Source: Bacteroidota bacterium (lineage in GTDB: Bacteria; Bacteroidota; Ignavibacteria; Ignavibacteriales; Ignavibacteriaceae). From it: a stretch of 5,272 nucleotides of DNA. The notes beneath the pieces are model-generated. The model saw only the letters and a program-made list of their open reading frames with translations. It ran no database searches and had not been told where the DNA came from. A program made the translations under genes and the position numbers. Positions 1-5,272 of this stretch are shown in pieces (position 1 is the stretch's first letter; the number at the start of each line of letters is the position of its first letter). The DNA lies in assembly GCA_021796135.1 (NCBI GenBank), contig JAJYOQ010000309.1:1-5272 (forward strand), in the 5' to 3' direction.

Positions 1-1569
1 ATTTTTATCAAACTGTTTTTGTCCTAATAATCCCTTCCCTTCCCGCAAAAAGGAGAAGTCTTTTGCCGCCTGGTTCTTATTTGCGAAATTCCATTGAGGT
101 AAAATTTCGGACTTCATCTTTTTCTCAGCATCAATCCCCATTATCGAATTATAAATTTTAATTATCTCTTTTCTTTTCCAGGCAACTTCAGTTCTGAAAT
201 GAGAAGGATCTTGAAAATCCAGGAATGCGCAAAGCTTTTCCAATATTTCACCGGTGGCGGGGATTGTATGCGTCTGTGAATCGTTCATCATCTGAAGATA
301 ATGTTCTATCTTCCTGTAAAAGAAATACGCATTGTCAAGAATTTCCTTTTCGTTTTCGCTAAGCAATGCATTTTCTCTCAGTCTTCCGATTGCTTCAAGC
401 GTATTCCCGGTTCGAAGAGAGTCTATTTTTCCGCCGTTAAGAAGTTGAAGGGCTTGCACTGAAAATTCAATGTCTCTGATACCACCCGCAGCAAGCTTTA
501 TATTCTCATCACCTGTTAGATTTCTTTCTATGCTTGACTTCAGCTTTCTAATTTGTTCGGTTGGTGAAATAGAAAATGAATTCGGATAGATAAAGTGAGA
601 CAAAGAATCTGAAAATTTTCTATACAAGATTTTGCTTCCGGCAATAAATCTTGATTTGATAAGCATCTGCCTTTCCCAATCTTCACCGCGGCTTTCATAG
701 TAAGATAAATATTCGTCAAACGCTCCGCACAAGGGTGAGTTCCTCCCATCAGGTCGAAGTCTAAAGTCAACTCTATAAATGTAGCCTGCCCCCGTTATTG
801 AAGAGGCGCTTTTGATAAAAAGGTATATCGCTTCAATTAACAATTCACTGTAATAGTTTCTCCCGTTGATTAAAGAGTTCTTATCAAAAAAAACTATCAA
901 ATCAATATCGGAACTGTAGTTTAGCTCGTTGCCGCCGAGCTTCCCTAATGCGAAAAGACAATATTTTTGTTTAACTTTTCTAAGGTTATTCCGCGATAAT
1001 ATTTCATTATAACAGAGAGAAAATAACTCAGCGCTAATTACCTTGGCAAGTGTGGATAATTCTTCTGTCACGTCAATTAAGCTTGAGATACCCAAAATAT
1101 CCTTTGTCCCAATCCGCAAAATTTCTTTTCGCTTTATAAATCTTAATGCATTTAACTTTGCCGGGAATGTATTGTAAGATTGAAGTGATTGATTTATCTC
1201 TTTTGCAAACGATGTTTCCTTTAACTTTGAATTCAAATTTGCAGGATTTAATATCCGGTAAAAATATTCCGGGTTACGGACTATAATATCAGTAAGGTAG
1301 TTGCTGTTTACGGAGATGGCTAATAGCGTATCGATGTAATTAGGGTATTTGAGGCATTCTAAAAGAAAGGTTACTTTGTCGTAAAGTGAAGAAATAATTC
1401 TTAACAGGTTAGATTCGGAAGAAAAACTAAAGTAGTAAGATGTAATTTTTTCTTCTACCAGAGACATAACTTTTTCAAAGTCCCCTGTCGAAAGATAGCC
1501 GGCAGTTTGTGCTGCAAGTTTTTCTACGAATTCTTCAGAAAGCGTATATTTGGTGATGCCTTTTACCAC
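1..1569 (-). CDS. glnE: Bifunctional glutamine synthetase adenylyltransferase/adenylyl-removing enzyme, N-terminal part
   Basis: GlnE adenylylates and deadenylylates glutamine synthetase in the cytoplasm, coupling its activity to nitrogen status through PII. The reading frame is open for 523 codons to the left edge, so only the N-terminal adenylyl-removing half and the linker are present; the C-terminal adenylyl-transferring half is outside. Diagnostic segments, numbered from GTG 1569: GKLGGNELNYSSDIDLI (209-225), the nucleotidyltransferase signature with likely metal-binding D221 and D223; YRVDFRLRPDGRNSPL (265-280); ESRGEDWERQMLIKSR (292-307); and AAGGIRDIEFSVQALQLL (360-377), which opens the PII-uridylyltransferase-like helical region. 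An in-frame TAA lies at 1578-1576, so GTG 1569-1567 is the only conventional start before Met35. No clear Shine-Dalgarno precedes it. The N-terminus is somewhat longer than I recall for E. coli GlnE, so a start at Met35 remains possible. No glnA or glnB is in the window. Identity is near certain; the start is moderately sure. Confidence 0.96.
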   Translation of the reverse strand, partial: MVKGITKYTLSEEFVEKLAAQTAGYLSTGDFEKVMSLVEEKITSYYFSFSSESNLLRIISSLYDKVTFLLECLKYPNYIDTLLAISVNSNYLTDIIVRNPEYFYRILNPANLNSKLKETSFAKEINQSLQSYNTFPAKLNALRFIKRKEILRIGTKDILGISSLIDVTEELSTLAKVISAELFSLCYNEILSRNNLRKVKQKYCLFALGKLGGNELNYSSDIDLIVFFDKNSLINGRNYYSELLIEAIYLFIKSASSITGAGYIYRVDFRLRPDGRNSPLCGAFDEYLSYYESRGEDWERQMLIKSRFIAGSKILYRKFSDSLSHFIYPNSFSISPTEQIRKLKSSIERNLTGDENIKLAAGGIRDIEFSVQALQLLNGGKIDSLRTGNTLEAIGRLRENALLSENEKEILDNAYFFYRKIEHYLQMMNDSQTHTIPATGEILEKLCAFLDFQDPSHFRTEVAWKRKEIIKIYNSIMGIDAEKKMKSEILPQWNFANKNQAAKDFSFLREGKGLLGQKQFDKN

Positions 1570-1672
1570 AGTTATTTAATTTTTATTTTCATTAAATTAA
1601 AAGTAATATTTAACGATAATAATTAGAATAGATAAAAATAATTTTTTACTCAGGTTGAACGCCGTTGAAGTA

Positions 1673-1688
1673 AGCCGTTAAAACGGCT
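1673..1688. repeat. Short palindrome AGCCGTT-AA-AACGGCT
   Basis: A perfect 7-base inverted repeat with a 2-base centre. It is the left outer palindrome of the split repeat and the counterpart of 2071-2086. It has no following T-run on the plus strand, so it is not an obvious terminator. Confidence 0.8.
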
Positions 1689-1806
1689 GATATATATTAT
1701 TCCGTTCAAGTAGCCCACGACTTTTAGAGACTGTGTGAAAATTCAAATGTAATAAATAAATATTCCAATTATTATTATGAAGTTGTTTCTAAAATATAGT
1801 GTTTTT

Positions 1807-1852
1807 GTATTGCCCCGGCATTCATGCCGGGGTAGGGTTATCAAAACAATAC
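1807..1852. repeat. First internal hairpin (CCCCGGCAT stem) of the insertion
   Basis: A perfect 9-base stem, CCCCGGCAT (1813-1821) with ATGCCGGGG (1824-1832), has a TC centre. It is enclosed by a second short inverted repeat, GTATTG (1807-1812) with CAATAC (1847-1852). The GC-rich stem stands out from its AT-rich surroundings. Its outer edge ATTGCCCCGGCAT resembles the inverse of the third hairpin's outer edge, at 12 of 13 positions. Confidence 0.8.
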
Positions 1853-1854
1853 AT

Positions 1855-1894
1855 GGGCTTTAGCCCCATTTGTGCTGTTTATGTGGCTAAAGCC
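1855..1894. repeat. Central internal hairpin (GGCTTTAGCC stem)
   Basis: GGCTTTAGCC at 1856-1865 is perfectly complementary to GGCTAAAGCC at 1885-1894, giving a 10-base stem with a 19-base loop. Each arm can also fold on itself (GGGCT-TT-AGCCC at 1855-1866), so two alternative structures are possible. This is the middle member of the three palindromes inside the insertion. Confidence 0.78.
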
Positions 1895-1900
1895 AATATC

Positions 1901-1953
1901 GTTTTTTGTCTATTAAATCCCCGCCATAAATGGCGGGGCAATTGACAAAAAAC
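1901..1953. repeat. Third internal hairpin (CCCCGCCAT stem) with flanking stem
   Basis: CCCCGCCAT (1919-1927) pairs perfectly with ATGGCGGGG (1930-1938) around an AA centre. A further perfect 10-base inverted repeat encloses it: GTTTTTTGTC (1901-1910) with GACAAAAAAC (1944-1953). It mirrors the first internal hairpin, so the three-palindrome unit is roughly symmetric about the central GGCTTTAGCC stem. Confidence 0.8.
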
Positions 1954-2070
1954 ATTTAATAATAGAAAACCAAAATAGCTTATACAAAAATATTAATATT
2001 TATTCTTTGAAAACTAATTTTCACACAACCTCTTTAGTCGTGGGTTGCTTACCATAGGACCTTATTTATT

Positions 2071-2086
2071 AACCGTTTCAACGGTT
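2071..2086. repeat. Short palindrome AACCGTT-TC-AACGGTT
   Basis: A perfect 7-base inverted repeat with a 2-base centre, forming the right outer palindrome of the split repeat. It is followed by a few T residues, so weak terminator activity on the plus strand is conceivable, but nothing upstream on that strand needs terminating. Confidence 0.75.
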
Positions 2087-2130
2087 TTTAATACCTAAAT
2101 AAAACTAGCGGTTAACGTGATTTTTTTTAC

Positions 2131-2174
2131 TTAAATTAGTTTTCAAGTTTAGATATAATTGAATTTTTATAGGA
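2131..2174 (+). promoter_or_regulatory. Possible promoter and ribosome binding site of the lipoprotein gene
   Basis: A TATAAT hexamer lies at 2154-2159, 24 bases before the start codon. The upstream TTAAAT (2131-2136, 17-base spacing) is a poor -35 match, so the promoter call is tentative; AT-rich DNA makes such hexamers by chance. An AGGA at 2171-2174 sits nine bases before ATG 2184 and is an acceptable Shine-Dalgarno. The Bacteroidota-type -7 motif TAnnTTTG was not seen. Confidence 0.35.
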
Positions 2175-2183
2175 ATTCGTAAT

Positions 2184-2639
2184 ATGAAAATTTCAGTCTT
2201 AATTTTAATAGCTTATTCCCTTATCTTTTTTTCCTGTGCCTCGAATGTTTCTAAGGATAAATCTATTCAGGACAAGTTTGTTATTCCTAAAACAATATCA
2301 AGTGCTCCGGCGGCAATACAGGTTAATCAATCTACGGTAACGGCAGTTGTAACTTCAATAAATATTAAGGACAAAGAAGATTTTCAGATAAAAGCAAATA
2401 TACTAAAAGTCGAAAACACGCCTGCTTTCCACAGTATGGCAATCGAAGGTGCGGACTACAATTTAACTCCAAGTTTTCAACTTGATGATAATAAACAAAT
2501 TATGTCCACACCAAAAAATGCAGGATTGTTGGGTTTAGCAAAATTAAAAGCCGGTGATACTTTTAAGGCAGTAATATTTTATACTCAACTTAAAGGATGG
2601 TTTATTGGTAGTGTTCTTAGCGAACCAAACTCTAAGTAA
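2184..2639 (+). CDS. Small lipoprotein of unknown function
   Basis: This is a 151-residue protein of no family I recognise. The N-terminus (MKISVLILIAYSLIFFSC) is a short signal peptide with one lysine, a hydrophobic core and a lipobox FFSC, making Cys18 the likely lipidated residue after signal peptidase II cleavage. The following Ala and Ser give no inner-membrane retention signal, so an outer-membrane location is plausible. Mature residues 19-60 are polar and Ser/Thr/Lys-rich, probably a tether. From about residue 48 the chain alternates hydrophobic and polar residues (for example STVTAVVTSINIKDKEDFQI), suggesting a small beta-rich domain ending near GWFIGSVL. ATG 2184 has an AGGA nine bases upstream, and the signal peptide begins at this Met, so the start is firm. 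It is divergent from glnE and followed within ten bases by a terminator, so it is probably transcribed alone. A structural or binding role in the envelope is only a guess. Confidence 0.85.
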   Translation: MKISVLILIAYSLIFFSCASNVSKDKSIQDKFVIPKTISSAPAAIQVNQSTVTAVVTSINIKDKEDFQIKANILKVENTPAFHSMAIEGADYNLTPSFQLDDNKQIMSTPKNAGLLGLAKLKAGDTFKAVIFYTQLKGWFIGSVLSEPNSK

Positions 2640-2648
2640 TTTACATAT

Positions 2649-2682
2649 AAACCTCCGAGGTTTTCCCAAACCTCGGAGGTTT
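2649..2682. terminator. Strong hairpin terminator downstream of the lipoprotein gene
   Basis: A perfect 15-base inverted repeat, AAACCTCCGAGGTTT (2649-2663) with AAACCTCGGAGGTTT (2668-2682), has a 4-base TCCC loop. It starts ten bases after the stop codon. The 3' arm ends in a T-run and the 5' arm begins with A residues, the layout of a rho-independent terminator that could work on both strands. The T-run is short (GTTTTAC), so efficiency is uncertain. It separates the lipoprotein gene from the propeller gene. Confidence 0.82.
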
Positions 2683-2732
2683 TACTGAATACTACTGAAA
2701 ACGGAACATGAGATTTTTAATACAAAAAAATT

Positions 2733-2736
2733 AGGA
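2733..2736 (+). promoter_or_regulatory. Ribosome binding site of the propeller gene
   Basis: AGGA lies five bases before ATG 2742, supporting that start, which is also where the signal sequence begins. I see no convincing promoter hexamers in the 59 bases between the terminator and the gene. Confidence 0.55.
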
Positions 2737-2741
2737 TTAAC

Positions 2742-5272
2742 ATGACAAAAAGGATTCTACATATTGCTTTCCCACTTGCTGCATTAGTAATAGCGTTTTT
2801 ACTTTTCACTCATACCAATAACAAACCACAGAGTGAAAACGACGAGGTCTCTAACGGCAACATAAAAGAAAATGAAGAACTTGAAACCGGCTATGCTGCC
2901 GAAGCCGCAAAATGGTATTATGACCAGCGTGCATTCCCTCTCGGCTATATTCCTAATGATTGGAGGAATAAAGCTTATAAACACATTGCCTCCTTTAACC
3001 AGCCTAATGCAATGGCTAAAACAACTCAATCTTTAACCTGGACATCATTAGGTCCCGGAAATATCGGAGGCAGAGTCAGAGCAATTGTAGTCAGCCCAAC
3101 AGATCCCAATACTGTTTACATCGGCTCGGTAAGCGGCGGTATTTGGAAAACTACTAATGGCGGCAGTTCCTGGTTTGCTCTTGACGACCAAATGACTAAC
3201 CTTGCTGTCTGCTCAATGGTTATGGACCCAAAAAATCCTAATATTATTTACGCAGGTACCGGAGAGGGTTTTAGCAACTACGACGAAATGCAAGGAGCAG
3301 GTATTTTTAAAACTACCGATGCCGGAAGTACATGGTCTCAACTTAGTTCTACTAACAATACTAATTTTTATTATGTAAATAGGCTTGCTATCGACAGTAC
3401 GAACGGCGCTCTTTATGCGGCTACTCTATACGGCTTATTCAAATCAATCGACACAGGTGCCACTTTTACTAACGTACTTCCTTCTAATTATGGAAAAACA
3501 GGAAATATGGGTAGTTGTGCTGATGTTGTCATTAGTTATACAAGCCCCACAACCATATTCGCTTCATTTGGATTATTTCTACAGTCTCAAATTTGGCGTA
3601 GTACTGACGGCGGAAATACTTTCTTTTTTAACTATCAGAAATTAGCAAACGGCAGAATAGAACTTGCCTCATCACCCACAGACCCAAAAACCGTTTATGC
3701 TTCCTTTATGAATCTTACATCTAATGAAATTGATTCATTGTGTGTTACCAATGATGGTGGTAATACTTGGATATCACAAAAGGTACCTGGCCCAAACTCC
3801 GAAGGAACGGTTTCTTACACTGCTAATCAAGGTTGGTACAATAATGCTATGACTGTTGATCCTGATAATGCCGCTACTTTTTATGTTGCCGGAATTGATG
3901 CATGGAAATGCACTTATTCTGGATTAAGTTTTGCCCCTATATCTTATGCTTACAATAAAAATACTGCAACGTCTTATGTTCATGCGGATATTCATACATT
4001 AGTTTTTGCGCCTTCGAATCATAATACAATATATCTTGGTTGTGACGGGGGTATATATAAATCTACTGATAGAGGTAGTACGTGGGCGGGAATGAATAAC
4101 AATTTAGCTATTACACAATTTTACTCAGGTGCTGTCTCTCCTGTTTTTAACAGCACTACTTATTACGGAGGAGCTCAGGATAATTATACGCTAATGTCCT
4201 CCTCTAATGGTCAATGGCGTCAAATTATGGGAGGAGATGGCGGTGATGTTAATGTTGACTTTTCTAATCCAAATAATGTTTATGCGGAACGTCCAAATTT
4301 CACTTTTCTAAAATCTATAAAAGCAGGAAATGGATTTAGCTATGCCCAAACAGGAATTCCTATTAATTCAAGTACTCATGAAACTACAGACAGAACATTA
4401 TTTATTACTCCCGTTTCAATGGACCCAAATAATTCACAAATACTTGTTGCCGGTACTTATAGAATTTACAGGACTACCAATGCTGCAGTAAATTGGACTT
4501 CAATAAGCCCTGATTTATCTGGTGATGGTTACAGCGATGTTTCTGCAGTCACCGTAGCAAAAGGAAATTCAAATATTATTTATGCTGCTTATACTAACGG
4601 AAAAATTTGGATAACACAACAGGCAGATACCAATTGGACTGAAATAGACCAGGTAAGTAGCAATGGAACTCCACGAGCCTGGTGCACAAGTTTAACTACA
4701 AACCCTACTGATGACGGGACTGTCTACGCAACCTATTCAGGTTATCTTGCAGGCAGCAAAGTATATAAGGGAACAAATTATGGTCAAACATGGACGAACG
4801 TTTCAGGTAATTTACCAAATATTCCTGTTGAATGTTTAGTCGTTAATCCTAATAGCCCGCAAAATTTAATTATCGGCACAGACCTTGGTATTTTCACTTC
4901 CTTTGATGGCGGCACAAACTGGACTCGGGACAATAGCGGACTTGCTAATGTTGCAGTATTTGATTTAGATTATCGTGTAAGCGACAATACAATTTTTGCT
5001 GCTACTCATGGAAGAGGAATGTTCTCTGCTCCGCTTACAGTTACGGGAGTACAGAATACTAATTCAAATATCCCAACTACTTTTCGTGTATCTCAAAATT
5101 ACCCTAATCCGTTTAATCCATCCACGATAATTCAATATTCACTTCCGCAAGCCAACAAAGTAAAGATTGTCGTTTACGATATTAGCGGAAAGGAAATAGC
5201 CTTACTTGCGGACAATTTCCAGAACGCTGGAACCTACAACGTTACATGGACAGGTATTCCAAAGATTGTGTA
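2742..5272 (+). CDS. Secreted BNR/sortilin-type beta-propeller protein with T9SS sorting domain (3' partial)
   Basis: The frame is open for 843 codons and runs off the right edge. Residues 1-24 (MTKRILHIAF, then a hydrophobic core) form a Sec signal sequence without a lipobox. Residues 56-82 (WYYDQRAFPLGYIPNDW region) look like a conserved pre-propeller segment. Residues 100-765 form a repeat propeller with about nine Asp-box (BNR) motifs, e.g. TTNGGSSW 137-144, TTDAGSTW 191-198, STDGGNTF 287-294, STDRGSTW 441-448, GTNYGQTW 677-684, SFDGGTNW 720-727. Family landmarks include GPGNIGGR (104-111), HADIH (414-418), GGAQDN (476-481) and THGRG (755-759). Residues 785-837 (QNYPNPFNPST onward, VVYDISGKEIALL, GTYNVTW) are a type A T9SS C-terminal domain, directing export through the outer membrane to the surface or medium. 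Such propellers occur in GH74-like, sialidase-like and VPS10/sortilin-like proteins. I cannot identify catalytic residues, so no enzymatic activity or ligand is claimed. The last codons (GIPKIV) depart from the usual domain ending. Confidence 0.93.
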   Translation, partial: MTKRILHIAFPLAALVIAFLLFTHTNNKPQSENDEVSNGNIKENEELETGYAAEAAKWYYDQRAFPLGYIPNDWRNKAYKHIASFNQPNAMAKTTQSLTWTSLGPGNIGGRVRAIVVSPTDPNTVYIGSVSGGIWKTTNGGSSWFALDDQMTNLAVCSMVMDPKNPNIIYAGTGEGFSNYDEMQGAGIFKTTDAGSTWSQLSSTNNTNFYYVNRLAIDSTNGALYAATLYGLFKSIDTGATFTNVLPSNYGKTGNMGSCADVVISYTSPTTIFASFGLFLQSQIWRSTDGGNTFFFNYQKLANGRIELASSPTDPKTVYASFMNLTSNEIDSLCVTNDGGNTWISQKVPGPNSEGTVSYTANQGWYNNAMTVDPDNAATFYVAGIDAWKCTYSGLSFAPISYAYNKNTATSYVHADIHTLVFAPSNHNTIYLGCDGGIYKSTDRGSTWAGMNNNLAITQFYSGAVSPVFNSTTYYGGAQDNYTLMSSSNGQWRQIMGGDGGDVNVDFSNPNNVYAERPNFTFLKSIKAGNGFSYAQTGIPINSSTHETTDRTLFITPVSMDPNNSQILVAGTYRIYRTTNAAVNWTSISPDLSGDGYSDVSAVTVAKGNSNIIYAAYTNGKIWITQQADTNWTEIDQVSSNGTPRAWCTSLTTNPTDDGTVYATYSGYLAGSKVYKGTNYGQTWTNVSGNLPNIPVECLVVNPNSPQNLIIGTDLGIFTSFDGGTNWTRDNSGLANVAVFDLDYRVSDNTIFAATHGRGMFSAPLTVTGVQNTNSNIPTTFRVSQNYPNPFNPSTIIQYSLPQANKVKIVVYDISGKEIALLADNFQNAGTYNVTWTGIPKIV
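5094..5252 (+). other. T9SS type A C-terminal sorting domain (encoded segment)
   Basis: This covers residues 785-837 of the propeller protein. It shows the landmark YPNPFNPST (787-795), the strand IIQYSLP (796-802), the KVKIVVYDISGKEIALL strand pair (806-822) and GTYNVTW (830-836). In T9SS proteins this domain is recognised by the outer-membrane translocon and is often removed or replaced by a surface anchor. The expected final strands (usually G-x-x-V-x-SGVY-x-Y) are not seen before the edge, so the domain is incomplete here. Confidence 0.88.

Larger units (their letters stand above)
1727..2032. mobile_element. Putative 306-bp non-autonomous (MITE-like) insertion
   Basis: The ends are imperfect TIRs: GAGACTGTGTGAAAATT at 1727-1743 and, read on the opposite strand, GAGGTTGTGTGAAAATT at 2032-2016, matching at 15 of 17 positions. 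The sequence is flanked on both sides by the direct repeat TTTA (1723-1726 and 2033-2036); this becomes TTTAG if the next base is counted, so the boundary is uncertain by one base. A 10-base subterminal inverted repeat lies inside the ends (AATAAATATT 1755-1764 and its complement at 1995-2004). Removing the element plus one TTTA restores an uninterrupted hairpin, which is strong support for insertion. No transposase or other gene is inside; the interior carries three palindromes instead. A mobilising enzyme would have to be supplied elsewhere. A 4-bp AT-rich duplication fits several DDE insertion-sequence families, for example IS5-like ones, but I cannot assign a family. Confidence 0.68.
1671..2088. 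repeat. Outer three-palindrome repeat, split by an insertion
   Basis: The left arm (1671-1721) and right arm (2037-2088) are imperfect inverted copies of each other, about 51 bases each and roughly 70 percent alike by eye. Each arm contains a CCGTT..AACGG palindrome (1673-1688 and 2071-2086). The inner ends, 1710-1721 (GTAGCCCACGAC) and 2037-2048 (GTCGTGGGTTGC), pair at 10 of 12 positions. Joining 1726 directly to 2037 restores a compact unit of about 108 bases: palindrome, central CCCACGAC-TTTTA-GTCGTGGG hairpin, palindrome. That continuous form is my reconstruction; in the window the central hairpin is interrupted by about 306 bases. The layout resembles dispersed intergenic palindromic (REP/BIME-like) repeats. 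Whether it recurs in this genome cannot be seen here. Confidence 0.72.
1570..2183. other. Gene-free divergent intergenic region packed with inverted repeats
   Basis: This 614-base stretch separates the divergent starts of glnE and the lipoprotein gene, and I find no credible coding frame in it. Positions 1570-1650 are very AT-rich and form the glnE leader, with no promoter I can assign confidently. Positions 1671-2088 hold nested palindromes and an apparent insertion, listed separately. Positions 2100-2183 are again AT-rich and carry a possible promoter and the ribosome binding site of the lipoprotein gene. Confidence 0.85.

Noticed and set aside
540..770. 76-codon open frame on the minus strand
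   Set aside because: It lies in another frame of the confidently identified glnE coding sequence on the same strand and has no recognisable protein features.
1813..1938. Rho-independent terminators at the GC-rich hairpins
   Set aside because: Neither hairpin is followed by a T-run on either strand, and no gene ends nearby; the flanking genes both start from this region.
1807..1953. CRISPR array
   Set aside because: The repeated units are inverted palindromes of differing sequence and spacing, not direct repeats with unique spacers, and no cas gene is present.
1727..2032. Complete insertion sequence with a transposase
   Set aside because: There is no coding frame of useful length in the 306 bases, so only a non-autonomous element can be supported.
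2799..3029. 76-codon open frame on the minus strand
   Set aside because: It is antisense to the start of the propeller gene, whose reading frame is strongly supported by its signal sequence and family motifs.
3385..3645. 86-codon open frame on the plus strand
   Set aside because: It is an alternative frame inside the propeller gene. The true frame there encodes clear Asp-box repeats.
2742..5272. Naming the propeller protein as a sialidase or xyloglucanase
   Set aside because: Asp-boxes are structural and occur in many non-enzymatic propellers. No catalytic arrangement could be recognised from the sequence.

Overview
The window looks like chromosomal DNA from an AT-rich member of the Bacteroidota/Chlorobiota/Ignavibacteriota group. 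The main evidence is the gene at the right end. It encodes a large secreted beta-propeller protein finishing in a type IX secretion (T9SS) C-terminal sorting domain with the wording NYPNPFNPSTIIQYSLP, which is characteristic of this group and especially common in Ignavibacteria-like genomes. The lipoprotein signal ending in FFSC and the dense short palindromes between genes fit the same picture. The lineage is an inference from these traits, not a measured placement.

Layout: (1) Positions 1-1569, minus strand: the first 523 codons of glnE, the bifunctional glutamine synthetase adenylyltransferase/deadenylylase. Its C-terminal half lies beyond the left edge. (2) Positions 1570-2183: a 614-base gene-free stretch between two divergently transcribed genes. 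Its core (about 1671-2088) is a nest of inverted repeats. An outer three-palindrome repeat has apparently been split by a ~306-bp non-autonomous insertion with terminal inverted repeats (TIRs) and a TTTA direct repeat. The insertion itself carries a second three-palindrome unit. (3) Positions 2184-2639, plus strand: a small lipoprotein of unknown family, followed by a strong hairpin terminator at 2649-2682. (4) Positions 2742-5272, plus strand: a sortilin/BNR-type propeller protein with an N-terminal signal sequence and a T9SS sorting domain. It runs off the right edge.

The genes do not form one operon. glnE points left and acts in cytoplasmic nitrogen control. The two rightward genes encode envelope or exported products but are separated by a terminator, so they are probably transcribed independently. 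I see no defence system, CRISPR array, tRNA or rRNA. The feature most worth attention is the nested palindrome and insertion structure in the glnE/lipoprotein intergenic region.
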